From assembly GCA_002364735.1 (NCBI GenBank), contig DEZB01000044.1, positions 48,793 to 98,662 on the forward strand: a stretch of 49,870 nucleotides of DNA, given 5' to 3'. The translations under genes were made by a program, and so were the position numbers. The notes beneath the pieces were generated by a model. The model made no database searches. It saw only the letters and a list, made by a program, of their open reading frames with translations, and was not told the DNA's origin. Of the stretch, positions 18,574-26,589 are shown piece after piece. Source of the DNA: Bacteroidales bacterium UBA3143 (GTDB lineage Bacteria > Bacteroidota > Bacteroidia > Bacteroidales > Dysgonomonadaceae). Each line of letters opens with the position of its first letter. The stretch's first letter is position 1.

Positions 18574-20025
18574 TTATTCTTGTCTTTTTGATTTATCAGT
18601 TATTAAATAACTTGCTATAAACCCTACTAAAAAAATTAGAATTGTACCAAACACTATGGTTAGATAGTTATGAAGAATTGTTTGCTTGCTTAGTGTCATC
18701 CAGGCGATTAGCACGACACCAAAAACAGCACCAATCAGTGCGTGAATGCCTTTAGTTCTATTAGTAATATATCCTAATAAAAATAATCCTAACATACCTC
18801 CACTAAAAATCCCTGCTAAACTCCACCATGCATCAAGCGCACTTTGTACAGACATCATTGCTAATCCAACAATTATACCCAGAAGACCCAATATAAAAGA
18901 TGTAACATATAATATTATCATTCTTTTTCTCTCTGTTAGTTCTTCTTTCTTATGTTCAAAAAAATCTGTTAAAATGATAGTAGCTGAACTATTTATACTT
19001 GTGGATATGGTGCTCATTCCAGCAGAAAAAACTGCGGCTATTAACAATCCTGTAATTCCAGTAGGTAATCCATTCACAATAAAATAAGGGAACACCTGAT
19101 CAGCAGCGAGTGTAGATGGTATTAAATCAGGTTGAACTTTATAATACACAAATAATAGCGTTCCAATAATAAAGAATAACAAACTCACAGGAACATATAA
19201 TAACCCTCCAAACAAAGCTGAAGAAATTGCACTTTTCTCACTCTTGGCAGTCTTATAACGCTGAACATAGTTTTGATCAATTCCATAATTTTGAAGATTA
19301 ATAAATAATCCATATATTAACGTGACCCAAAAAGTTGGCGCATTTAATTCACTTCCAAAAGGTCCTAATGAAAATTTATTATACTCTTTTCCTATACTAA
19401 AAAATTGATCTATTCCTTCTGGCAATGAAAAAAATAAAACGAATACACTAATCAAAGCTCCAAATATCAGAATTGTTCCTTGAATTGTATCTACCCACAT
19501 CACAGCCTTAATACCTCCTAATACAGAATATATGATAACACCTATACCTGTTATAATTATTATTGAGGGAATACTCCAGCCAAGCATAGAATTTAGAGCT
19601 AACCCTAACAAAAACAGAATTGATCCAATACGAGCTATTTGAGTTAACAGATAACAAATAGCAGCATATGCTCTTGCCCAATATCCAAATCTTTTTTCTA
19701 AAAAACTATAAGCAGATATGCTGGCAATATTTCTATAAAATGGAACAAAGTACTTTGCAGCAAAAAACATTGCTATTGGAATGGAAAGACTAAAAACAAA
19801 TGAATTCCAATTTCCAAGATATGCACTTCCTGGTAAGGCTAAAAAACTTATACTGCTTACAAATGTCGCAAAAATAGACATCCCTACTACAATGCTGGGC
19901 ATATTACCTCCACCACTTGTATAATCAGAAACACTCCTATTTTTCCGAGCAAAAGAAACCCCAAAAAGGATAGTGCCTACACTGACAACAAAAAAAACAA
20001 TTATATCAAGGAATTGAACTTTCAT
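18574..20025 (-). CDS. Sodium:solute symporter (SSS family)
   Basis: Inner-membrane transporter of 483 aa with about 13 hydrophobic segments. Family features include the N-terminal helix and DYTSGGGNMPSIVVGMSIFA, where SSS proteins carry the conserved glycine-rich loop before TM2. Others are LEKRFGYWARAYAAICYLL, GGIKAVMWVDTIQG near 190, the QNYVQRYKTAKS loop near 265, and the sodium-site helix FSAGMSTISTSINSSATI near 355. ATG 20025 is preferred to an in-frame ATG nine codons upstream. It lies between the aldolase and kinase genes. Sialic-acid permeases of this family sit in analogous loci, so import of the released ulosonic acid is the simplest role. The sequence alone does not show the substrate. 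Confidence 0.88.
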   Translation of the reverse strand: MKVQFLDIIVFFVVSVGTILFGVSFARKNRSVSDYTSGGGNMPSIVVGMSIFATFVSSISFLALPGSAYLGNWNSFVFSLSIPIAMFFAAKYFVPFYRNIASISAYSFLEKRFGYWARAYAAICYLLTQIARIGSILFLLGLALNSMLGWSIPSIIIITGIGVIIYSVLGGIKAVMWVDTIQGTILIFGALISVFVLFFSLPEGIDQFFSIGKEYNKFSLGPFGSELNAPTFWVTLIYGLFINLQNYGIDQNYVQRYKTAKSEKSAISSALFGGLLYVPVSLLFFIIGTLLFVYYKVQPDLIPSTLAADQVFPYFIVNGLPTGITGLLIAAVFSAGMSTISTSINSSATIILTDFFEHKKEELTERKRMIILYVTSFILGLLGIIVGLAMMSVQSALDAWWSLAGIFSGGMLGLFLLGYITNRTKGIHALIGAVFGVVLIAWMTLSKQTILHNYLTIVFGTILIFLVGFIASYLITDKSKRQE

Positions 20026-20063
20026 AAACATCATTTTTAAATTAAGGTGCAAATACAGAATAC

Positions 20064-20993
20064 TTACTTGATTGCTTTTATTCTTTCATCAATGTCAGAC
20101 AGTCTTTTTTTCAAAGTATCCCTTTCTGTCTCATTAAATTTATAATAGGGTTTAGACATATAGTCACTGCAAATTCCTTTTAAATTCAATGCTGTTTTCA
20201 CCCCTTTTAAAAAGCTTGACTCATATTCTCCTACAGTGTACAAAGCATTGCTGATTGAGATTACTAAAGTTTGTAGGCGCTTAATGCTTTCAAAATTCTT
20301 ATCTACTGCAGCCTTGTATAACTGTACATATAATTCTGGGTACAAATTTGCTCCTCCATTAACTCCTCCATATCCCCCCATCAAAACTGTTTCCGCCATC
20401 ATCTCTTCAGGCCCTACGAACAACATAAAAGGCTTATCAATAAACGAGTACAACAATTTCTGAAAATATACTCCATTAGCAGAACTATCCTTCAATCCAA
20501 TTATCTTGGGGTGTTTAGACAATTCAATAACAGTTTTTTGTTCTATGTTTATCTTAGCATTTGAAGGCATATTATATAAGAATAACGGTAAATCTATAGA
20601 TGACGCTAAACTCATATAATAATTAAAAAGTTCTGCTTGTCCTAAGTTGTAATAGTAGGGTGGAGTGGCAACAACAGCATCGGTACCGCATGTAGCTGCA
20701 TATAATGCTAAATTTACACTCTCATCTAAACTTGTATCGGATATTCCAACTAATACAGGGACTCTTAAATTTACAATTTCAGCAACTTTTTTAATTAACT
20801 CTCTTTTAAGATCGTAATTCAAACTCTGAGCTTCACCAGTTGTTCCCAGTATAAAAATACCTGAAACGCCTCCTTTAATTACATGCTCAATTAAATTTTT
20901 CAAACCCCGCTCGTCTAAAGTATGATTATCTATTAGTGGCGTTACTAAGGGTACAATAATTCCTTTTAATGAAGTAATTAGTTTATCTTTCAT
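20064..20993 (-). CDS. DapA/NanA-family pyruvate-type aldolase
   Basis: 309-aa TIM-barrel class I aldolase of the dihydrodipicolinate synthase/N-acetylneuraminate lyase family. The Schiff-base lysine is K168 in IIGLKDSS, the partner tyrosine is Y140 in FLYNMPSN, and the pyruvate carboxylate loop is GTTGE (50-54). NanA enzymes usually have GSTGE, and GTTGE is shared with DapA and several 2-keto-3-deoxy-sugar-acid aldolases, so the family does not fix the substrate. The operon argues against lysine synthesis. With a D-arabinose-type isomerase and ribulokinase alongside, cleavage of Kdo to pyruvate plus D-arabinose fits best; a 2-keto-3-deoxy aldonate is the alternative. It lies 23 bp after the second BNR gene and 38 bp before the transporter. 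Confidence 0.85.
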   Translation of the reverse strand: MKDKLITSLKGIIVPLVTPLIDNHTLDERGLKNLIEHVIKGGVSGIFILGTTGEAQSLNYDLKRELIKKVAEIVNLRVPVLVGISDTSLDESVNLALYAATCGTDAVVATPPYYYNLGQAELFNYYMSLASSIDLPLFLYNMPSNAKINIEQKTVIELSKHPKIIGLKDSSANGVYFQKLLYSFIDKPFMLFVGPEEMMAETVLMGGYGGVNGGANLYPELYVQLYKAAVDKNFESIKRLQTLVISISNALYTVGEYESSFLKGVKTALNLKGICSDYMSKPYYKFNETERDTLKKRLSDIDERIKAIK

Positions 20994-21016
20994 TTTGTGT
21001 ATATCTTAATTATATT

Positions 21017-22186
21017 TTATTTTTCCCAAAGATTAGGATCAAATATTGTAGATGCAATATAACGATAAGGTTCCGCTCCTTTTTTATTTACATTGTTCCA
21101 ATAATATATCAGAACTAATTTTCCATCTTCTCTCTCTACCATTCGTGGATAGCCAGCATCTCTATTTGTGCCGTCACCATAACGCAGAACTATTTCATCA
21201 CTCCAATTTATGCCATCGTCTGAACTAAATCGTATATTAACGCGAGAACCAAAATTGCTGCGATAGATGTAGGCTAAAGCCAATCTACCGTCTCTCAATT
21301 TTAGAAGAGCGGGTGGAGATCCGTTTTGACCTGTATCGGCTACTGGATCTTTAAGTTTCTCCCATGTTTTTCCATTATCAGAAGACATATAACAAGATAA
21401 AAGATCAAGTCTATCAGCAGTTCTCGTTCTAATAACAGTCAAGAGTTTAGATGATGATAACCTTAAAGATGATGGCATTATATCAAACCCTGCGGGTTCA
21501 TCTCCAATCCAGGAAACAATATCCCAGTTAACTCCTCCATCTTTTGTTCTTGCTAATGCTACTCTACCTTCCTTTTTGTTAGACTTAGCTACAGTTAAGA
21601 ACACACTCATCTCTTTCACTCCATCGATAATGTAGTCTGTACGAGCTGCAATACCATCAGTTCCCAAATTAGGATAAATAAATGCGCCATGCCAATCAAC
21701 CCCTCTATTATTTGAATAGTAAAAATGAGTAGGTCCATTATTATTGTTATGTCGTTGAAAAGTAATTATAAAATCAGGGTTTGTAAAATCGTCAATACTT
21801 TTTGTCAATTGTACGGGATGTATCGCCTTATCTTCACTTACATTATTATCATGTGCCCAAGCTGTTTGTCCATGCTCATAGGCATCTTCTATGCTCCAGC
21901 TGCCTCCCCCATCTTTACTACGTGCATACTTGTGTTTTGCAGTAGAAGGAATATAAGTATGTAACCCTTTTGTTTCTTTATAATCAGCTTCAACAAACCC
22001 TACCAGTATTTCATTCCCCCACGCCCAAATCCCATTGTTTGCGGGCCAACCCCCAAATCGTCCTTTTTGAGAAAAGACTACACCATGCTCTATTTCTTTT
22101 CTTTTATTATTTCCATCCTCAGCTTTTAATGAGCATGATATTATAAGTATTGATAACACTAAAAAATAAATTGATTTTGTTTTCAT
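21017..22186 (-). CDS. Exported BNR/sialidase-fold hydrolase (paralogue 2)
   Basis: 389-aa six-bladed beta-propeller-type protein. The signal peptide ends ILIISC, so it may be a lipoprotein anchored at Cys18. Asp-box repeats are clear: SKDGGGSW (90-97), SNNRGVDW, TKDGGVNW, SSDNGKTW and SSDDGINW. It shares several unusual blocks with its upstream neighbour: SQKGRF..WPANNG (about 39-52; its Arg could take the place of the FRIP arginine of sialidases), RTDYI, a G-S/N-PPAL block and a GYPR block. GH33-type hydrolysis of a sialic-acid-like ulosonic acid is the leading guess; a GH93-like arabinanase or a lyase cannot be excluded. The gap to the upstream paralogue is 55 bp. Confidence 0.82.
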   Translation of the reverse strand: MKTKSIYFLVLSILIISCSLKAEDGNNKRKEIEHGVVFSQKGRFGGWPANNGIWAWGNEILVGFVEADYKETKGLHTYIPSTAKHKYARSKDGGGSWSIEDAYEHGQTAWAHDNNVSEDKAIHPVQLTKSIDDFTNPDFIITFQRHNNNNGPTHFYYSNNRGVDWHGAFIYPNLGTDGIAARTDYIIDGVKEMSVFLTVAKSNKKEGRVALARTKDGGVNWDIVSWIGDEPAGFDIMPSSLRLSSSKLLTVIRTRTADRLDLLSCYMSSDNGKTWEKLKDPVADTGQNGSPPALLKLRDGRLALAYIYRSNFGSRVNIRFSSDDGINWSDEIVLRYGDGTNRDAGYPRMVEREDGKLVLIYYWNNVNKKGAEPYRYIASTIFDPNLWEK

Positions 22187-22241
22187 ATTTATACTATTAA
22201 ATTCTTATTTTATACGGGTTACAATAGAATATAAATTTGTT

Positions 22242-23486
22242 TTATAAATTTGGATCCCAAATTGCCGCACGAAGATGATGCAACTTTTCTTTTGTAGAAT
22301 AGTAGAATATAGCGACCATCTTTCCATCGGTGCGAGTAAGTACACGAGGGTATCCAAGATCATTCAATTCCATATCTTCAGACCAGAACTCATCAATTAA
22401 TATTTGAGGTTTACTCCATGTTTTTCCTTCATCTGAACTATATGCTACTTGAATAGTTCCATATTCTCGTTCACCAAAAACTGCACACAAGCGTCCATCA
22501 GCCATTATAGCAAGTGCCGGGGGGTTGCCATTTTCTCCACCCGCATCACCAACCCTTGACTGAAATATCCATGTTTTTCCTTCATCAACCGAAGCGTAAG
22601 CATCAATCCAGTTTACGTCTTCACCTGATTTAGGTGTATATCTTCTCCGCATAACAGATAAAAGTTTTGCATCAGATAATTTAAAAGTTTGAGACATCAC
22701 AGCACGGCATTCAGTCGCATAAGGGTTTTTCAAAGTATCTTCATAAAGTGGTACTTTAAAAGAATCTCCTGCCTCTTCTACTAAATAAGGTTTTACAATC
22801 CACCCCATAAAATGAAATGTCTGCCCCCCATCAAAGGTTTTTACACAAAAAAGACGATCAGAACCAAACTCATCTTTAAAACGTGCAGAAAGCATCAAAA
22901 GACATTCATTTTTTCCAGTAACTATATAGTCAGTACGAGGTGTGAGCTCTTTTAAATCATACTTCTTTAATTCAGGGTGATTGAGCAAATTTCCAAATCC
23001 GTAAGGACCGTTCCATGTAATTCCTGTGTCGTAGCTATAAAAAAAGTGACCCCGTGGATCCATTGCACCATGGTAAGATGTTCCAACAATGCGCATCACA
23101 AAACCAGATTTTTGAAAATCAATTGGTTTTTCAAGTTCATTTAATTTTGGCATGTCTCCGAAATCTCCTACAAATCTTTCTGGATTAAATGCTTTCCAAG
23201 ACTCTCCACCATCATTACTTCGAGCTAACCAGCTTGTTATTGGCTCGCCTATATTATGTCCTTTTCTCAGTTTATAGGGACCTTCAGAAAATCCAACAAG
23301 CATTTTGTTATCATCAAAAATAAAAGCTCCATTATTGGCGGGCCAAGCTGGGAATCGACCTTTTTGTGAATAAACAATTACATGTCTAACATCTTTGATG
23401 TGAGGATACTTTACCCCTTTTGCTGAACATATGTTGGTCATTAAAATAATTATTAAATAGAGAATCGTAAGCGTAAATGTTTTCAT
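22242..23486 (-). CDS. Exported BNR/sialidase-fold hydrolase (paralogue 1)
   Basis: 414-aa protein with an N-terminal signal peptide (LTILYLIIILMTNICSA). Asp boxes are SNDGGESW (90-97), KTFDGGQTF, SVDEGKTW and SSDEGKTW, the hallmark of sialidase-fold propellers. It shares SQKGRFPAWPANNG (about 40-53), PRTDYI, NGNPPAL and LGYPRVL with the downstream paralogue but is clearly diverged from it. The pair probably arose by duplication and may cut two linkages or two substituted forms of one sugar. A 126-bp gap separates it from fucI, the largest inside the upstream half of the operon, but I see no clear promoter in it. Confidence 0.82.
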   Translation of the reverse strand: MKTFTLTILYLIIILMTNICSAKGVKYPHIKDVRHVIVYSQKGRFPAWPANNGAFIFDDNKMLVGFSEGPYKLRKGHNIGEPITSWLARSNDGGESWKAFNPERFVGDFGDMPKLNELEKPIDFQKSGFVMRIVGTSYHGAMDPRGHFFYSYDTGITWNGPYGFGNLLNHPELKKYDLKELTPRTDYIVTGKNECLLMLSARFKDEFGSDRLFCVKTFDGGQTFHFMGWIVKPYLVEEAGDSFKVPLYEDTLKNPYATECRAVMSQTFKLSDAKLLSVMRRRYTPKSGEDVNWIDAYASVDEGKTWIFQSRVGDAGGENGNPPALAIMADGRLCAVFGEREYGTIQVAYSSDEGKTWSKPQILIDEFWSEDMELNDLGYPRVLTRTDGKMVAIFYYSTKEKLHHLRAAIWDPNL

Positions 23487-23612
23487 TAGAAATTATATTA
23501 TCATTACTAATTTAATAAATAGCAGTTTAGTTACTTTCTTGTCTTCAATGATATTATGAATCATTCCTATTTAGTGGCCGTTTAGGGAATATGTAATGCC
23601 TACTTTTACTTC

Positions 23613-25385
23613 TTATTTATATAATGGTCCATATGCTTGGCATGCCCTATAATCTGCTCCTTCATCATCTGAACCAAAAGCTGACCAAACATCGGGACGG
23701 AAAATCTTATCTTCATCTACATTATGCATATTTACTGGAATGGATAAAGTGGATGCCAAAGTAATCAGATCTGCACCAATGTGCCCATAACTAATTGCTC
23801 CATGGTTTGCACCCCAGTTATTCATAACTGAATAGATATTCTTAAAGCGCCCTTCTCCGGTAATTCTGGGAACAAAAAATGTTGAAGGCCAGGTTTTATC
23901 GGTTCGTTTATCAATTATATCAAAAACCTCTTCAGGGAATGTAGCTGTCCATCCTTCAGCAATTTGAAGAACTGGACCAAGACCTTTCACCAGATTTAGT
24001 CTGCACATAGTAACAGGCATACTGGGTTTTGTAAGAAACTTGGAAGAATAACCTCCACCTCTGAAATATTCTAATGAAGCTGGATGCCAGGTAGTAGCTT
24101 CAAGCATTTTATCCACTTCTTCGTCAGTTATTTCCCAGTGAGGTTTCATAACAGGATTTCCATTATCATCCGATTGCTGACCTGTTCCGTCAAGCGTACA
24201 CGATCCAGAGTTAATTAAATGAATTGCTCCATTCTCTAAAATTCCTTCTGGCTTCCAGCGGGATACGCGTTCAATTGACTCTGGACTCCAATAGGTTCGA
24301 ACATCTGCAAATATCTGCGCTGTGTTGGTTAGTAGGTGATTGAACAGCATGCTGATTGCATTAAGATAATCATTTTCGGTAGCAAACGTAAAAGGTCTTC
24401 TTAATCCGTTCCAATCGAATGATGAATTGAGGATAGCTTCGGAGAAGTCTCCATTAGGCATAAAATCAGTCCATTGTCTCTGTCCTTGAAAACCTCCAGC
24501 AATAGCATTATGACCTAAAGCTTCTTCTCCAAAATACATTTCCTCGAGCTTTGGATTGCCAATCATTAAGTCACGCATAATAAGCGTCATCTTTACGACA
24601 TACTCCCAATTCTCAGCCTTTTTCTTACGTGATTCTTTCAGATGTTCAGGATTATAATCTTCGCCTTCCCGAATGATACAATTTTCCTGGGTCCAGTTTA
24701 ATGCTTTCTGATATTCTTCTTTATCGTAAACCTTCTTCTGAACACGACGAATAATTTCGCTGGAATCAACATACTCTGTTCTCATGCCCAGATATTCTTG
24801 CAAAAAATCGGGATTAACCATTGATCCTCCAATACCCATTGAAACAGTTCCAATAGCCAGATAAGATTTACCTCGCATAATTGCAACAGCCATTCCTGCA
24901 CGAGCAAAGCGCAACAATTTTTCTTTTACATCTTCTGGTATGGTGGTATCGCCTGCTTCTTGCACATCTTTTCCGTAGATACCAAAAGCAGGCAAGCCTT
25001 TTTGGTTGTGTACAGCCAACGCAGCTGATAAGTAAACAGCTCCAGGACGCTCAGTTCCGTTGAATCCCCAGATTGCTTTAGGTATATTAGGAGTCATATC
25101 AATAGTTTCTGAACCATAGCACCAACAAGGCGTAACAGATAAGGAAAGTCCAACTCCCTCTTTTTCAAATTTCTCTGCACATATAGCAGCCTCTTTTACG
25201 CCACCAATACATGTGTCTGCAATGACACATTCTACAGGTGTTCCATCAGGATACTTCATCGTATCGGTGTATAACTTTGCTGCATTTTTTGCAAGATTCA
25301 TGGTTGTTTCTTCCAATGATTCTCTGATTCCCCCCCTTCGTCCGTCAATAATGGGACGAATTCCGATTTTTGGATAGTTTTTCAT
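23613..25385 (-). CDS. fucI: L-fucose isomerase / D-arabinose isomerase
   Basis: 590-aa cytoplasmic Mn-dependent aldose-ketose isomerase. Length and sequence follow E. coli FucI throughout (GIRPIIDGRRGGIRESLEE, TPCWCYGSETIDM, KAIWGFNGTERPGAVYL, GGFQGQRQWTD, WGANHGAISYGH). The catalytic pair falls at the same numbers as in E. coli: E337 (FATENDYLN) and D361 (IFADVRTYWSPE). FucI enzymes interconvert L-fucose/L-fuculose and also D-arabinose/D-ribulose. No fuculokinase or fuculose-phosphate aldolase is nearby, and a ribulokinase is in the same operon, so the D-arabinose reaction is favoured by context. The start ATG overlaps a palindromic LacI-type operator. The gene lies 32 bp after lacI. Confidence 0.95.
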   Translation of the reverse strand: MKNYPKIGIRPIIDGRRGGIRESLEETTMNLAKNAAKLYTDTMKYPDGTPVECVIADTCIGGVKEAAICAEKFEKEGVGLSLSVTPCWCYGSETIDMTPNIPKAIWGFNGTERPGAVYLSAALAVHNQKGLPAFGIYGKDVQEAGDTTIPEDVKEKLLRFARAGMAVAIMRGKSYLAIGTVSMGIGGSMVNPDFLQEYLGMRTEYVDSSEIIRRVQKKVYDKEEYQKALNWTQENCIIREGEDYNPEHLKESRKKKAENWEYVVKMTLIMRDLMIGNPKLEEMYFGEEALGHNAIAGGFQGQRQWTDFMPNGDFSEAILNSSFDWNGLRRPFTFATENDYLNAISMLFNHLLTNTAQIFADVRTYWSPESIERVSRWKPEGILENGAIHLINSGSCTLDGTGQQSDDNGNPVMKPHWEITDEEVDKMLEATTWHPASLEYFRGGGYSSKFLTKPSMPVTMCRLNLVKGLGPVLQIAEGWTATFPEEVFDIIDKRTDKTWPSTFFVPRITGEGRFKNIYSVMNNWGANHGAISYGHIGADLITLASTLSIPVNMHNVDEDKIFRPDVWSAFGSDDEGADYRACQAYGPLYK

Positions 25386-25407
25386 ACTGTTAATCGTTTA
25401 ACTGTAT
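25384..25407. promoter_or_regulatory. LacI-family operator overlapping the fucI start
   Basis: The core TTAATCGTTTAA (25390-25401) has the central CG of LacI-family operators. The dyad extends to 24 bp with 10 of 12 positions matching (outer arms ATAC and GTAT). It fills most of the lacI-fucI gap and includes the first two bases of the fucI start codon. An identical core lies in the lacI promoter. Confidence 0.75.
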
Positions 25408-25417
25408 TGATAAATTT

Positions 25418-26422
25418 TTATTCTGTTATTAATTCTGCGTCAATAATATGTTGTTTTATTTTTATATCTTCCTTCTCCATTTTAATGTTCTCCATTAATA
25501 GCTTCATTGCTGTTTGTGCCATTTGCTCTATAGGTTGTTTGATAAATGGAATGTTATACGGCAATAGATAAAAAGCATCGCTTTCGTCAAAACACATTAT
25601 TCTTATATTATTTGGGATAGTTACATTTTTCTCTATTAAAGATTTAACTCCGTTTATAGAAATTGAATTTGTAGTGAATAATATTCCATCAATTTTATCT
25701 TTCTTACTTATCAAGTTACAGATTGCCTTTTCCACATCCTTTTTCAAGGAATCGTAACTAACCTCTTGAATATTTTCATATTTATAAATACCTGCATCTT
25801 TTAAAGCCTCAACATAACCTCTTCTACGTTCGTTTATGTGAAATTGATCTTGTTGGTAGGTGACTAAACCAATATTTCTGCAACCCTGTTTTATTAGATA
25901 TTTAGTAGACTTATAAGATATATCATAATTGTTAATTAAAACTGAGTTTACCTCTAAACTTGGAAATGTTCTGTCAACTAACACAAAAGGAATATTATCA
26001 ACTATTAGATCCTCAATTAAATCTTTACTATTTTCGGTTGGAGTAATTATAAGTCCATCTACTTGTCGTGCTTTTAATAATTGAATTAATTTCTCCATTT
26101 TGTCGTACTGCTCATTGGTATTTACAATAATTACTGCATAGTTTTCTTTTTCAGCATGTTCTTGGATATATAAAGCCAACGTACCGAAGAAAACATTAGA
26201 AATGTCGGCTATCACTAAACCAATGGTTTTGGACTTACCCATACGTAACCCTTTAGCCAAAGTGTTTGGCATGTAGTTTAATTCTTTAGCTTTCTCCTTT
26301 ATTTTTTTTATCGTTTCATCGCTCACCCTTCCCTTTTTGGCTTTTCCACTTAGCACAAGAGATACCGTGGCAGTTGATACCCCTATTTGTTCAGCAATAG
26401 TCTTTAAAGAAACCCTTTGCAT
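25418..26422 (-). CDS. LacI-family transcriptional regulator
   Basis: 334-aa repressor. Residues 1-50 are the DNA-binding helix-turn-helix and hinge (VSLKTIAEQIGVSTATVSLVLSGK, then LNYMPNTLAKGLRMGKSKTIGLV). Residues 60-330 form the periplasmic-binding-protein-like sensor domain (GLVIADISNVFFG, VDGLIITPTE, LVDRTF, DGILFTTNSISINGV, FDESDAFYLLPYNIPFIKQP). It is the first gene of the leftward operon, 32 bp before fucI. Two identical TTAATCGTTTAA sites, one within its own promoter and one at the fucI start, are the obvious targets, so autoregulated repression of the whole operon is inferred. The inducer is unknown; D-arabinose, D-ribulose or Kdo would fit the pathway proposed. Confidence 0.94.
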   Translation of the reverse strand: MQRVSLKTIAEQIGVSTATVSLVLSGKAKKGRVSDETIKKIKEKAKELNYMPNTLAKGLRMGKSKTIGLVIADISNVFFGTLALYIQEHAEKENYAVIIVNTNEQYDKMEKLIQLLKARQVDGLIITPTENSKDLIEDLIVDNIPFVLVDRTFPSLEVNSVLINNYDISYKSTKYLIKQGCRNIGLVTYQQDQFHINERRRGYVEALKDAGIYKYENIQEVSYDSLKKDVEKAICNLISKKDKIDGILFTTNSISINGVKSLIEKNVTIPNNIRIMCFDESDAFYLLPYNIPFIKQPIEQMAQTAMKLLMENIKMEKEDIKIKQHIIDAELITE

Positions 26423-26456
26423 ATTAGAATTTTTAAATATTACAATTATTGAGAGA

Positions 26457-26487
26457 CAAAAATATGCAGTTAATCGTTTAATGCAAA
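26457..26487 (-). promoter_or_regulatory. Promoter of the lacI-fucI catabolic operon
   Basis: On the minus strand TTTG (26484-26487) and TATTTTTG (26457-26464) are separated by 19 bp, an exact match to the Bacteroidota primary-sigma consensus (TTTG-N19..21-TAnnTTTG). The lacI start codon lies 34 bp beyond the -7 box. The operator lies between the two boxes. Confidence 0.82.
26470..26481. promoter_or_regulatory. LacI-family operator inside the promoter spacer
   Basis: TTAATCGTTTAA, identical to the core at the fucI start. It lies wholly between the -33 and -7 boxes of the lacI promoter, so a bound repressor would block RNA polymerase directly. Confidence 0.78.
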
Positions 26488-26589
26488 ATTATTTTATATG
26501 TTATATAACATAATTATAGAATTAAGATTAAATCAAATATTGAAGAAAGATCAAACAACATAAAACTAATTCCGTATTTAAACACCCCT

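Noticed and set aside
20064..23486. Plain sialic-acid (Neu5Ac) catabolic locus
   Set aside because: There is no ManNAc epimerase, kinase or GlcNAc-6-P enzymes, and FucI and ribulokinase would have no role.
23613..25385. L-fucose utilisation operon
   Set aside because: No fuculokinase, fuculose-1-phosphate aldolase or fucosidase is present; the kinase is AraB-like.
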